Below, piece by piece: positions 1 through 8,164 of a stretch of DNA of 64,000 nt. A program made the position numbers and the translations under genes. This DNA is from Caballeronia glebae (GTDB taxonomy: Bacteria; Pseudomonadota; Gammaproteobacteria; Burkholderiales; Burkholderiaceae): assembly GCF_001545035.1 (NCBI RefSeq), contig NZ_FCOJ02000007.1, positions 1 to 64,000 on the forward strand. Reading direction: 5' to 3'. How positions within the stretch are numbered: the first letter of the stretch is position 1; each line of letters starts with the position of its first letter. The notes beneath the pieces were generated by a model that was given only the letters and a program-made list of their open reading frames with translations, ran no database searches and was not told where the DNA came from.

Positions 1-227
1 GCGACCATATAGCGCATGCCAACGATAATGGACTTCAACTTCTTGCCCGATATGGGCAGAATGAATGCGAACTCGCGACGACTCGCGGTGATCGCCTGTT
101 CATCGGCCTGTTGACTGCCGCGTATGTCAATCTCGCATGGCTCGCAATCAGCGCCGAGGGCTCGAGTTCCTGGCCGGGCTTCGCAGCCTCGGTGCTGATC
201 GTGCTCGCGATCATGTGGAAGGGCTAG
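1..227 (+). CDS. DUF2160-family small membrane protein, C-terminal part
   Basis: The frame ending in TAG at 225-227 is open back to the window edge. It reads TTRGDRLFIGLLTAAYVNLA followed by WLAISAEG and a last hydrophobic stretch ending IMWKG. The TTRGDRLF motif followed by two short hydrophobic segments is what I recall of the DUF2160 membrane protein that sits between the permeases and the binding protein in GlpSTPQV-type glycerol ABC operons, and the next gene is a GlpV. Residues before TTRGD look less typical, so the edge may hide a divergent N-terminus or a frameshift. Its role is unknown; it is presumed to be an accessory of glycerol uptake in the inner membrane. Confidence 0.6.
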   Translation, partial: DHIAHANDNGLQLLARYGQNECELATTRGDRLFIGLLTAAYVNLAWLAISAEGSSSWPGFAASVLIVLAIMWKG

Positions 228-330
228 ATAAGCAAACGCATGCAATGAAGACTGACAACTGCCGGTTCCGCTGATGCCCCCAGCGGCCGCCGACAAGATC
301 GAAGGGGCGCGGAAGACACAGGAGAAGACC

Positions 331-2070
331 ATGCATCAGAGGAGACGGATCGTCGCGCTGGCATTGGCCGGCATCGTGTCAGGTGCCTTCGCGAATCAGG
401 CTGTGGCAGGCACGCCTGAGGCGCAGAAATGGGTGGACAGCGAGTTTCAGCCAAGCACGCTTTCGAAACAGCAGCAGATGGACGAGATGAAATGGTTCAT
501 CGACACCGCGGCGAAACTCAAATCGCAAGGCGTCAAGGAGGTTCATGTCGTGTCGGAAACTATCGACACGCATACCTACGAATCCAAAACGCTTGCCGCC
601 GCGTTTAGTGAAATCACCGGCATTCAGGTGAAGCACGACATCATTCAGGAAGGCGACGTCGTCGAGAAATTGCAGACCTCGATGCAATCCGGGCAAAGCA
701 TTTACGACGGCTGGATCTCGGACTCGGACCTGATCGGCACGCACTACCGCTATGGCGTGATCGTTCCGCTATCCGATTACATGGCGGGAGAAGGTAAGGA
801 ATATACCAACCCCGGTCTTGACCTGAAAGACTTTATCGGCACGAGTTTTACGACCGCGCCTGACAAAAAGCTCTATCAGCTTCCCGATCAGCAGTTCGCG
901 AACCTTTACTGGTTCCGCGCGGACTGGTTCGCACGCAAGGATTTCCAGGACAAGTTCAAGGCGAAATACGGCTACGATCTCGGCGTGCCGGTCAACTGGT
1001 CCGCGTATGAAGACATCGCCGAATTCTTTACGAACGATGTGAAAAACATCGACGGAGAGAAAGTCTACGGTCATATGGATTACGGCAAGAAAGACCCATC
1101 GCTCGGCTGGCGCTTCACGGACGCGTGGCTTTCCATGGCGGGCGAAGCCGACAAAGGGATTCCGAACGGCATGCCCGTTGACGAATGGGGCATTCGCGTG
1201 TCGGCTGACGGCTGTCATCCGGTAGGCGCGTCGGTGTCGCGCGGCGGCGGCACCAACAGCCCGGCAGCAGTCTACGCAACGACCAAATACATCGACTGGC
1301 TCAAGAAATACGCGCCGCCAGAAGCGTCGGGCATGACCTTCAGCGAGGCTGGCCCCGTGCCCGCGCAAGGCCGGATCGCGCAACAGGTGTTCTGGTACAC
1401 CGCGTTCACGGCGTCGATGCTCAAGCCGGGCAACGTCACGAATGCGGACGGCACGCCGAAGTGGCGCATGGCGCCTTCCCCGCACGGCGCCTACTGGAAG
1501 GACGGCATGCAAAACGGATATCAGGACGTCGGCTCGTGGACGTTCTTCAAGTCGACACCGCCGAATCAGCGTGCCGCCGCGTGGCTGTATGCGCAATTCG
1601 TGACGTCGAAGAGCGTGTCGCTCAAGAAGTCGATTGTCGGTCTCACGTTCATTCGCGACTCCGACATTCATAGCGACTACTTCACGAAAAACGCGGACAA
1701 GTACGGCGGCTTGATCGAGTTTTATCGCAGCCCGGCGCGCGTCGCGTGGACGCCGACCGGCAACAACGTGCCCGACTATCCAAAGATGGCGCAACTCTGG
1801 TGGAAGAACGTCGGCACCGCTGTCGCAGGTGAAAAAACTCCGCAGGCTGCAATGGACAATCTCGCAAAAGAAATGGACCAGGTGTTGTCCCGTTTGCAGC
1901 GGGCCGGGATGAAGGTTTGCGCGCCGGAACTCAATGTGCAAAGCGATCCGTCCAAGTGGCTGTCCGACCAGCACGCGCCGTGGAAGCGGCTCGCCAACGA
2001 AAAACCGAAGGGCGAAACAGTAAAGTATGAGCAACTGCTGTCGGCTTGGAAAGCGGGCAAGGTGCGATAA
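331..2070 (+). CDS. glpV: Glycerol ABC transporter substrate-binding protein GlpV
   Basis: Predicted periplasmic binding protein of 579 residues that would deliver glycerol to a GlpPQST ABC importer. The start at 331 is chosen because GGAGAAG lies 4 bases upstream; the in-frame codon at 274 would add a poor N-terminus. A Sec signal peptide follows (MHQRRR, a hydrophobic core, cleavage near AVAG). Stretches I recognise from rhizobial GlpV are DGWISDSDLIGTHYRYG, PDKKLYQLPDQQFANLYWF, YGYDLGVPVNWSAYEDIAEF and GHMDYGKKDPSLGWRFTDAW. The length matches this unusually large subfamily of binding proteins. It is the last gene of the operon: a strong terminator follows at once. The rest of the transporter must lie left of the window. 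Confidence 0.88.
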   Translation: MHQRRRIVALALAGIVSGAFANQAVAGTPEAQKWVDSEFQPSTLSKQQQMDEMKWFIDTAAKLKSQGVKEVHVVSETIDTHTYESKTLAAAFSEITGIQVKHDIIQEGDVVEKLQTSMQSGQSIYDGWISDSDLIGTHYRYGVIVPLSDYMAGEGKEYTNPGLDLKDFIGTSFTTAPDKKLYQLPDQQFANLYWFRADWFARKDFQDKFKAKYGYDLGVPVNWSAYEDIAEFFTNDVKNIDGEKVYGHMDYGKKDPSLGWRFTDAWLSMAGEADKGIPNGMPVDEWGIRVSADGCHPVGASVSRGGGTNSPAAVYATTKYIDWLKKYAPPEASGMTFSEAGPVPAQGRIAQQVFWYTAFTASMLKPGNVTNADGTPKWRMAPSPHGAYWKDGMQNGYQDVGSWTFFKSTPPNQRAAAWLYAQFVTSKSVSLKKSIVGLTFIRDSDIHSDYFTKNADKYGGLIEFYRSPARVAWTPTGNNVPDYPKMAQLWWKNVGTAVAGEKTPQAAMDNLAKEMDQVLSRLQRAGMKVCAPELNVQSDPSKWLSDQHAPWKRLANEKPKGETVKYEQLLSAWKAGKVR

Positions 2071-2103
2071 CATTTCCGCCGGCGTTCGGCGCTCTTATGA
2101 CTC

Positions 2104-2131
2104 GGCGGCGCTTGATAGCGCCGCCTTTGTT
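2104..2131 (+). terminator. Rho-independent terminator after glpV
   Basis: GGCGGCGCT (2104-2112), a TGAT loop and AGCGCCGCC (2117-2125) form a perfect 9-bp GC-rich stem, followed by TTTGTT. It begins 33 bases after the glpV stop codon, as expected for the end of the glycerol operon. Confidence 0.85.
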
Positions 2132-2414
2132 ATGTGTTGCTGAACTTTCGGCATGCGGCCGGAACCATAATCAACGAGCCCATGCCTACCACGAGCGGGT
2201 ACGAGGCAGCGGGCGAAAACATGGACACTCCGGACGGCGGACCGGCATCGCGAGGCCTTTCGATGTCCCGGTTACTGTCAGCGTACCGATTGCGCGCGCC
2301 AGCCTTCATGGTGCGCCTCGGGCCGTGGATAAAGCGCCTCAGTCTTACTACGCAATCCCGCCCGTAACACCTTCAATGCCCTGATCGAGCAGTGCAAGCC
2401 AACGCTGTTTCCCC
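2132..2414. other. Non-coding stretch between glpV terminator and ArsR promoter
   Basis: About 280 bases with only short open frames that lack a ribosome binding site and resemble nothing I know. I see no repeat or RNA gene here. Its right end carries the promoter of the next operon. Confidence 0.5.
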
Positions 2415-2463
2415 TTGTCGGCCGTCTACACCCGTGTAATACTGAACCACATGGCTCAGTATT
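2415..2463 (+). promoter_or_regulatory. Promoter and inverted-repeat operator across the ArsR start codon
   Basis: A -35-like TTGTCG (2415-2420) and a -10-like TAATAC (2437-2442) are 16 bases apart, which would place the transcription start at or next to the ATG at 2451. A perfect inverted repeat AATACTGA (2438-2445), 10-base spacer, TCAGTATT (2456-2463) overlaps the -10 element and the first codons. No Shine-Dalgarno sequence precedes the ATG. Together this suggests a leaderless transcript whose promoter is blocked by its own product; a weak RNA hairpin hiding the start codon is the other reading. Confidence 0.5.
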
Positions 2464-2819
2464 CAAAAAATGCCCGATTCGACGCCTCGTTCGCCGCGCT
2501 TTCGGACCCGACCCGACGCGGCGTGCTGGAGCAGTTGTTGCGCGCTGACGCGTCCATTACGGACCTTGCCGAGCGGTTCCACATGACCTTGACCGGCATG
2601 AGGAAGCACATCGGCATCCTGGAGCAAGCGGAGTTCGTCACCACGGAGAAGGTGGGACGTGTGCGCACGTGCAAGCTTGGCTCGCGCCGTCTTGAGGAAG
2701 AGTCGGCCTGGATCGAGAACTACCGCCGAATGTGGGCAGCGCGCTTCGACGCGCTGGACACGGTCATCGAGGACCTCAAACGCAAGGAGAAACGTGATGG
2801 TCGAAAAAAGAGAGAATGA
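2451..2819 (+). CDS. ArsR/SmtB-family winged-helix repressor
   Basis: 122-residue DNA-binding regulator. The N-terminal half is a winged helix with the family signature LSDPTRRGVLEQLL near residue 19, then ITDLAERFHMTLTGMRKHIG as the recognition region (HMTLTGM in place of the usual MSLPAVSKH), then a wing ending RVRTCKLGSRRLEE. There is no CxC metal-binding pair, so it is unlikely to sense arsenic or zinc. In proteobacteria this ArsR type is usually paired with an AHSA1/SRPBCC gene, which is exactly the downstream neighbour: its start overlaps this gene by 23 bases. I take ATG 2451 as start since it aligns with the family; TTG 2415 is in frame but would overlap the apparent promoter. Autoregulation is likely from the inverted repeat over the start. 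Confidence 0.82.
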   Translation: MAQYSKNARFDASFAALSDPTRRGVLEQLLRADASITDLAERFHMTLTGMRKHIGILEQAEFVTTEKVGRVRTCKLGSRRLEEESAWIENYRRMWAARFDALDTVIEDLKRKEKRDGRKKRE

Positions 2820-3318
2820 GCCCGCCTCCACGAGCAACCGGACGACGTCAGAACGGACGTCCGAGCGCGAGATGGTCATCACGCGAACCTTCGATGCCCC
2901 GTCACGACTCGTGTTCGAAGCGTGGACCACGCCCGAGCTGTTCAAGCAGTGGTGGGTGCCGAAGTCGAGCGGCGCGACCCTGCTTTCCTGCGAACAGGAT
3001 GTCCGTGTCGGCGGCAGCTACCGCCTGGAGTTCGCTCACCCAAAGGCCACAGCGCCCATGGCGTTCTTCGGCAGGTATCTCGAAGTGATACCCAATGCTC
3101 GCCTCGTCTGGACCAACGAGGAGAGCGATGACGGTGCCGTCACGACAGTGACCTTCGAGGAGAAGGATGGTAAGACGTTGCTGGTGATGCGCGAGCTCTA
3201 CCCGTCGAAGGAAGCGCTCGACGTCGCGATTGAGGGAATGGACGAGGCGATGCCCGAGACGTTCGCGCAACTGGACCAATTCCTGATTGCTCGTATTGCG
3301 GGCGCGAAGCGGATCTGA
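2797..3318 (+). CDS. AHSA1/SRPBCC-domain protein
   Basis: 173-residue protein with a START-like (SRPBCC, Activator of Hsp90 ATPase-like) fold that forms a hydrophobic ligand pocket. Seen motifs: ITRTFDAPSRLVFEAWTTPE, then FKQWWVPKS, VGGSYRLEF and FFGRYLEVIPNARLVWTNEE, all standard for this family; the C-terminus ends with FAQLDQFLIARIA. ATG 2797 is chosen because AAGGAGA lies at 2784-2790 and it overlaps the ArsR end, giving translational coupling. The first 30 residues are charged and probably disordered, longer than usual. The ligand is unknown; family members paired with ArsR have been linked to stress and small-molecule binding, which is only context here. Confidence 0.85.
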   Translation: MVEKRENEPASTSNRTTSERTSEREMVITRTFDAPSRLVFEAWTTPELFKQWWVPKSSGATLLSCEQDVRVGGSYRLEFAHPKATAPMAFFGRYLEVIPNARLVWTNEESDDGAVTTVTFEEKDGKTLLVMRELYPSKEALDVAIEGMDEAMPETFAQLDQFLIARIAGAKRI

Positions 3319-3425
3319 ACTCGTCGAGCTCGCGGCGTATAAGTGGGTCTTTTATCCTTCGCGGGTCGACTATCATTGTTGACTTATTCGCTTGCTGGAC
3401 CTCTGCCTGACTGGACGCGCCGCAG

Positions 3426-3500
3426 TTCGGCCTTTGCCGACGTTCGACTATCGCCTTTATGCGGCGGCTCCAGGCTCATTTGCTGTCCTTCGGGAGACGC
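3426..3500. repeat. Dispersed intergenic repeat, copy A
   Basis: About 75 bases starting TCGGCCTTTGCCG, with ATGCGGCGGCTCCA in the middle and CTGTCCTTCGG near the end. The same series occurs at 11906-11980 with a single-base indel and scattered substitutions (by eye roughly 75-80 per cent identical). Both copies lie between convergent genes and in the same orientation. The repeat does not encode a protein I recognise. Confidence 0.6.
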
Positions 3501-3523
3501 TGCGCGCCGGCCTGCGACGGACT

Positions 3524-5326
3524 TCACACCTCCATCACTATGTGATCCGTCGAGACCTGCCGATACTGTCTCGCCGCCGGCGAATAATCGGCGGCACGTA
3601 TCGGGCTTCTGATTTCGTCGGCCGCCAGCTGGCTTCGCCGGTTGCGCTGCCCCGGATCGGCGACCGGCACCGCGGCGAGCAGACGCTTGGTGTAAGGATG
3701 CTGCGGATCGCCGAACACGGCCTCACGAGGCCCGATCTCGACGATCTCGCCGAGATACATCACGGCGACGCGATGACTGATGCGTTCGACCACCGCCATG
3801 TCGTGCGAAATGAACAGATACGCGAGCCCCATGCGCGCCTGAAGATCGAGCATCAGATTGACCACCTGCGCCTTCACGGACACGTCCAGCGCCGACACCG
3901 CTTCGTCCGCGATGATCAACTTCGGCTCCAGTGCGAGTGCGCGCGCGATGCAGATGCGTTGCCGCTGGCCGCCAGAAAACTCGTGCGGATAGCGGTCGGC
4001 CATATCGGGCGACAAACCGACCTGACGTAGCAGCTGCAGGGCGAGCGCGAGCGCGTCCTGCCGGTTCGCCAGTCCGTTCGCCCGCAACGGTTCGGCGACG
4101 ATCGCGCCGACCGTGGCGCGCGGATTGAGCGACGCGAACGGATCCTGAAAGATCATCTGGACTCCGCGCCGCTTCTCGCGCCGGCGCTCGCCCTTCAGCT
4201 TGAGCAGATCGATGCCGTCGAGCTCGACGGAACCTGCGAGCGGCTCGTTCAGACACATCAGCGAGCGGCCCGTCGTGGATTTGCCGCATCCGGATTCGCC
4301 CACCAGCGCGAGCGTCTCGCCCGGCTGCACGGCGAACGAAACGTTCTCCACCGCGTGCACGCGCCCCTTGACCTTGCCGAGCAGTCCGGAGCGGATATCG
4401 AAACGCGTCGTCAGACCGCTCACCTTGAGCACCGGCTGCGTGCCCGCGTGCACCGTATCGGGCGATTCGGCCGGCACGTCCGAGCAGCCCGTCTCGCGAT
4501 TGACTACCGGAAAGCGCAGCGGAGCCTTGCGTCCCGCCATCGAGCCGAGCCGCGGCACGGCGGATAGCAGCGCGCGCGTGTACGGCTTGGACGGCTCGCG
4601 AAAAATCATCTCGGTCGTGTTCGATTCGACCTGGCTGCCGTCGTACATCACCACGACCCGATCGGCGATCTCCGCAACCACGCCCATGTCGTGCGTGATA
4701 AACAGCACCGACATGCCGTCTTCCACCTGGAGGCTCTTGATCAGATCGAGCACCTGCGCCTGTATCGTCACGTCGAGCGCGGTCGTCGGTTCATCGGCGA
4801 TCAGCAGTTTCGGCGTGCATGCGAGCGCCAGCGCGATCATCACGCGCTGACGCATGCCACCCGAGAATGCGTGCGGATAATCGCGCACGCGCGAGGCGGC
4901 GGCCGGAATACGCACCTTGTCGAGCAGGCGGACGGCCTCTGCATTGGCGGCGCTCTTCGACAGACCGCAATGCAGCATCAGAGATTCGGCGATCTGGAAC
5001 CCGACCGGCAGCACCGGATTGAGCGACGTCATCGGCTCCTGGAAGATCATGCCGATCTGGTTTCCCCGGATCTCGCGCATCGTTTCGAACCCGAGCAGTT
5101 CGCGTTCGTTAAGCCTGACGCTGCCCTGGATGCGGCTGGATGTGCGGCTCGTCAGCTGCATGATCGAGAGCGCCGTGACGCTCTTGCCAGAGCCGGATTC
5201 GCCGACGATCGCGAGCGTTTCGCCCGGCGCGATGTCGAACGAAATGCCTCGCACGACGGAGCGCCAGACGCCGCCCACGCGAAATGAAGTTGACAGATCC
5301 GAGACCGACAAAACCGGTATAGTCAT
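3524..5326 (-). CDS. Peptide/opine-type ABC transporter, fused double ATPase (DppD-DppF)
   Basis: 600-residue cytoplasmic ATPase that joins the two nucleotide-binding domains of a Dpp/Opp/Gsi-type importer in one chain. Domain 1 has Walker A GESGSGKS, signature FSGGMRQRVMIALALA and Walker B LLIADEPTTALD; domain 2 repeats these as GESGCGKST, FSGGQRQRICIARALALEP and LIIADEAVSALD (Ala replaces the usual Pro after Glu). Each domain is followed by the oligopeptide-type C-terminal extension (HPYTKRLLAAVP). It lies at the far end of a minus-strand series behind the oxidase, RidA and regulator, while the matching binding protein and permeases are transcribed divergently, so both arms must be expressed together. 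Confidence 0.9.
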   Translation of the reverse strand: MTIPVLSVSDLSTSFRVGGVWRSVVRGISFDIAPGETLAIVGESGSGKSVTALSIMQLTSRTSSRIQGSVRLNERELLGFETMREIRGNQIGMIFQEPMTSLNPVLPVGFQIAESLMLHCGLSKSAANAEAVRLLDKVRIPAAASRVRDYPHAFSGGMRQRVMIALALACTPKLLIADEPTTALDVTIQAQVLDLIKSLQVEDGMSVLFITHDMGVVAEIADRVVVMYDGSQVESNTTEMIFREPSKPYTRALLSAVPRLGSMAGRKAPLRFPVVNRETGCSDVPAESPDTVHAGTQPVLKVSGLTTRFDIRSGLLGKVKGRVHAVENVSFAVQPGETLALVGESGCGKSTTGRSLMCLNEPLAGSVELDGIDLLKLKGERRREKRRGVQMIFQDPFASLNPRATVGAIVAEPLRANGLANRQDALALALQLLRQVGLSPDMADRYPHEFSGGQRQRICIARALALEPKLIIADEAVSALDVSVKAQVVNLMLDLQARMGLAYLFISHDMAVVERISHRVAVMYLGEIVEIGPREAVFGDPQHPYTKRLLAAVPVADPGQRNRRSQLAADEIRSPIRAADYSPAARQYRQVSTDHIVMEV

Positions 5327-5395
5327 GAGCGTTCGTTCCTGTGTGCAGCGATCAGACGCTGCTTTTCGTGTTGCATGAGCATCGCCGCGCCAACG

Positions 5396-6820
5396 TCAAC
5401 GTGTGCCGATTCGCAGCCCGAACGTCTTTGGGATCGCCGCGGCGACGCGCGGAAAAAAGCCCGCGCTTTTGCCGAACTCCTCGGCTTCCTCGCAACCCAG
5501 AATGCCCCAGCGCACGAAGCGGCCGCCGACATAGCGAAACGGCTCGGGCGGCAGCGACTTCAGCTCGCGCGTGCAAAGCGGCAGGCTGCTCCACTCGTCT
5601 TTCGTACCGAGCACGAGCGACGCCAGACACTGGCCGCCGATGTACGTCGGATTGACGCCGTGTCCCGAATAGCCACAGCCGTAGTGAACCCGCGTACCCG
5701 GCACCGTGCGGAAGAAAGGCAGACGATCGAACGACACGTCGATTCCGCCGCCCCACACGCGATCGATCGCGACATCGGCAAACGCGGGCAGCAGGCGCCG
5801 CAAGCCGCGCTCGGCGCGTGCGGCCGACGCGCCGTCGGTGGTCAACTGCGGATTTGCCGTGTTGCCGCCGAAGCTGATCGGCCCGGAACCGGAGCCCATC
5901 AGAACGCGGCCGTCGATCGTCTTGCGGAAGTAATGCACGAACATCCGCAGATCTGCGATGCCTTCGTCGCGATTCCAGTTCATCGCAGCAAGCTTGTCGG
6001 GCGCGGGCTGCGTCATCAGCGCATACGACGAGAACACCGTCATCAACGGCGCGATCTCCTTGCGCTTGACCAGTTCGATGTTGGTCGCGAGCACCACTTC
6101 CTTCGCGACGATCTCACCGTTCGGACACACTACGCGGTTCGGCGTGCCCGCGTCGATCCGCGTCATCGGCGTCTTCTCGAACACCTTCACGCCCGCCGCA
6201 ATCGCCGCGCGGCGCAGTTCACGCGCGAGCCGCGCGGGCTGAACGTTCGCGCCTTCGGGAAAGAAGAGGCCACCGCGAAACACCGGCGAGCGGCAATGCT
6301 CGGCGACCTCCTCGGGAGTCAGCGGCTGCACGCTTTCCGGCACGCCGAGATGGCGCGCCGTCTCGACGTACATTCTGAGCTTCGCGTCCTGCGCCGCGGC
6401 GGCGGACACGCGCACATTGCCGCTCTCACGCCACCACACGTCGCGCCCGGGCGCGGTGGCGAATGCTCTGATGCCGTCCTGCGCGCGCGTGCCTGCGCGG
6501 GCGACGGCCAACGCGCCGTCCGGTCCGATGTTGGCGGCCATGCCGGCGAGCGACGCCCAGTAACCGTGAACCTTGCCGCCGTTCTTGCCGCTCGCGCCCG
6601 AGCCGCACAGCGAAGCCTCGATCAGCGCGACCGACAGATGCGGCGCGCGCTCACGCAGCGCGAGTGCGGTCCACAGGCCCGTGAACCCGCCGCCGACGAT
6701 CGCGACATCGACCGTGAGCGGTCCGGAAAGCGGCGGCGCCTCGGGCTGGCCGCGCTCGTTGCGCAGCGCTTCGTCGAACCACCAGGAAGGATCGCGGGGC
6801 GTAGCACTCGATGAAAGCAT
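5396..6820 (-). CDS. FAD-dependent amine/amino-acid oxidoreductase (DAO family)
   Basis: 474-residue flavoprotein of the D-amino-acid oxidase/glycine oxidase superfamily. The N-terminal Rossmann motif VAIVGGGFTGLWTA is at about residues 38-51, followed by SGKNGGKVHGYW, typical of gamma-glutamylputrescine-oxidase-like (PuuB-type) enzymes. The C-terminal FAD contact reads YGCGYSGHGVNPTYIGG. It probably oxidises an amine or N-substituted amino acid to an imine. The neighbours support this: RidA lies 48 bases upstream and a PuuR-like XRE-cupin regulator beyond, with a peptide/opine-type ABC importer around them. The exact substrate cannot be read from sequence; opine, N-alkyl amino acid or polyamine conjugates all fit. 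No signal peptide, so cytoplasmic. Confidence 0.85.
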   Translation of the reverse strand: MLSSSATPRDPSWWFDEALRNERGQPEAPPLSGPLTVDVAIVGGGFTGLWTALALRERAPHLSVALIEASLCGSGASGKNGGKVHGYWASLAGMAANIGPDGALAVARAGTRAQDGIRAFATAPGRDVWWRESGNVRVSAAAAQDAKLRMYVETARHLGVPESVQPLTPEEVAEHCRSPVFRGGLFFPEGANVQPARLARELRRAAIAAGVKVFEKTPMTRIDAGTPNRVVCPNGEIVAKEVVLATNIELVKRKEIAPLMTVFSSYALMTQPAPDKLAAMNWNRDEGIADLRMFVHYFRKTIDGRVLMGSGSGPISFGGNTANPQLTTDGASAARAERGLRRLLPAFADVAIDRVWGGGIDVSFDRLPFFRTVPGTRVHYGCGYSGHGVNPTYIGGQCLASLVLGTKDEWSSLPLCTRELKSLPPEPFRYVGGRFVRWGILGCEEAEEFGKSAGFFPRVAAAIPKTFGLRIGTR

Positions 6821-6868
6821 GTTGTCCGCCAGGAGACGTTGAGCGAGAGGAACGGAAAGCGACGCGGC

Positions 6869-7213
6869 TCAGACCACCGCCTGCACCTGGATTTCCACGA
6901 GGATCTTGTCGTGCGCGAGCCGCGATTCGACGGTGGCGCGAGCCGGCGGCTGATCGCGATCGACCCACGCTTCCCACGCCTCGTTCATTTCGGCGAATTG
7001 CGCGATGTCTTTCAGCCAGATGTTGGCGACCGCGATGCGCGTCTTGTCGGTGCCGACTTCACGCAGATACTCGTCGATCTGCGCGAGGATGTCGGCGGTC
7101 TGCGCCTTGACGTCACCGTCGCGATTCTGGGCGGTGAGACCCGACAAAAACGCAAAACCGTTCGCGACCAGTACCTTGCTGAGACGTCCAGTCACTTCGT
7201 GACGCTTGATCAT
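6869..7213 (-). CDS. RidA-family imine/enamine deaminase
   Basis: 114-residue small protein of the RidA/YjgF family, which hydrolyses reactive 2-aminoacrylate-type enamines and imines. It keeps the family signature ending PARATVESRL, including the Arg that contacts the carboxylate of the substrate, and the LSGLTAQNRDGD strand. I prefer ATG 7213 (MIKRHEV) because AAAGG sits 8 bases before it; ATG 7228 would add five residues with no clear binding site. Placement directly before an FAD amine oxidase suggests that it quenches the imine which that enzyme releases. The sequence belongs to a Rid subgroup other than archetypal RidA, judging from the short N-terminus. Confidence 0.85.
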   Translation of the reverse strand: MIKRHEVTGRLSKVLVANGFAFLSGLTAQNRDGDVKAQTADILAQIDEYLREVGTDKTRIAVANIWLKDIAQFAEMNEAWEAWVDRDQPPARATVESRLAHDKILVEIQVQAVV

Positions 7214-7291
7214 CGGAGAGCCTTTCATGTTTGGTTGAGTCGTGGAGATCCGCGGCGCGTGCCGAATCGGGTCGAGTCGTGCGCCGCGGGC

Positions 7292-7909
7292 TTAGACGTG
7301 TGAATCGCGGATGTTGATGATCCAGAGTACCTTCGCTTCTTCCTGCCACGGATTGCTGATCTGATGCGCGATCGTGCTCTTGAACTGAAAGCTGTCGCCG
7401 TCGCGCACTTCGAGCGTTTCGTTGCCGATCGTCAGCGTCACCTTGCCCGACAGCACGTAGCCGCCCTTGTCGCCGGGACCGGTTAGTACGTCGTCGCTTT
7501 GCGCGCCGGACGGTAGCGTGAGGATCATGAATCGCAGCTCGTCGTTGTCGGTCGGCGACAGCAGCTCCTTGGTGAACTGGTTTGTGCCGGACACGATGCG
7601 CGGCCGGTTCTCGCGCCGGCGCACGTGCGGCGATTCGCCTGTAGCCGCCGCGCCATTGTCTTCAAGAAATGCCCACAGCGTTACGCCCAGCACCGTGCGC
7701 AGCTTCTGCAGAGTGTTGATGGACGGATTGGACTGTCCGCGCTCGATCTGGCTGATCCGGCCAGCGGACACGCCGGAGCGACCCGCCAGTTCTGTAATCG
7801 TGAGACCGCGCACCGATCGCAGATGCTTGAGCCGCCGGCCAATCTCGATCGATTGCGCGCGCTCGTCCTGATCTTCGGTGTCAGAGTCGCCGAGTCTTGC
7901 TGTCGTCAT
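7292..7909 (-). CDS. XRE-type regulator with cupin ligand domain (PuuR-like)
   Basis: 205-residue repressor or activator. Residues about 23-80 form a helix-turn-helix of the Cro/C1 type (LKHLRSVRGLTITELAGRSG, then VSAGRISQIERGQSNPSINT). Residues about 125-200 form a cupin barrel (GGYVLSGKVTLTIGNETLEV, then RDGDSFQFKSTIAHQISNPW) that would bind a small ligand. This architecture is common for regulators of amine and amino-acid catabolism. It is divergent from the binding-protein gene, with two similar AT-rich sites in the shared intergenic region that are candidate operators. Ends HV at the stop codon. Confidence 0.88.
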   Translation of the reverse strand: MTTARLGDSDTEDQDERAQSIEIGRRLKHLRSVRGLTITELAGRSGVSAGRISQIERGQSNPSINTLQKLRTVLGVTLWAFLEDNGAAATGESPHVRRRENRPRIVSGTNQFTKELLSPTDNDELRFMILTLPSGAQSDDVLTGPGDKGGYVLSGKVTLTIGNETLEVRDGDSFQFKSTIAHQISNPWQEEAKVLWIINIRDSHV

Positions 7910-7921
7910 TTTCGAGTTAAA

Positions 7922-7938
7922 GTTTCATTTTATTGAAT
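7922..7938. promoter_or_regulatory. Candidate XRE-cupin operator 1
   Basis: GTTTCATTTTATTGAAT, a near-palindrome (TTCA, five bases, TTGAA), lies 13 bases upstream of the regulator start. It shares the core TTTATTGAA with a second site at 8076-8092. A site in this position would serve autoregulation. PuuR-type regulators are known to use similar GTTTCA/TTGAA sequences; the assignment here is inference. Confidence 0.45.
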
Positions 7939-8064
7939 CCGGGAGCCGCACAAAATCGCCTGCCGGATAATCCTTACGCATCGCCTGGAGTGCTACGAGC
8001 CTTTACTGATCGTACCTCAGCAAGAAACGTCCGCCATTCAGGGTTTTCCATATCGCAACGTCTC

Positions 8065-8092
8065 TTGACACTAATTTTTAATTTATTGAAAC
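8065..8092. promoter_or_regulatory. -35-like element and candidate XRE-cupin operator 2
   Basis: TTGACA (8065-8070) is a consensus -35 element on the plus strand, and TTTTAATTTATTGAAAC (8076-8092) directly after it repeats the core of the site at 7922-7938. A regulator bound there would sit between -35 and -10 of the binding-protein operon. No good -10 element is visible at standard spacing. Confidence 0.45.
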
Positions 8093-8164
8093 TGACCTTC
8101 GTCGCCTGAACCCGATCAGCGCGGGGGCCGAGCGTCGATCGCCGCGTCAAACTGGAGAGACTTG

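Noticed and set aside
5375-6814. 479-codon plus-strand frame opposite the FAD oxidase
   Set aside because: Antisense shadow with Arg/His/Ala bias; the minus-strand oxidase has intact motifs.
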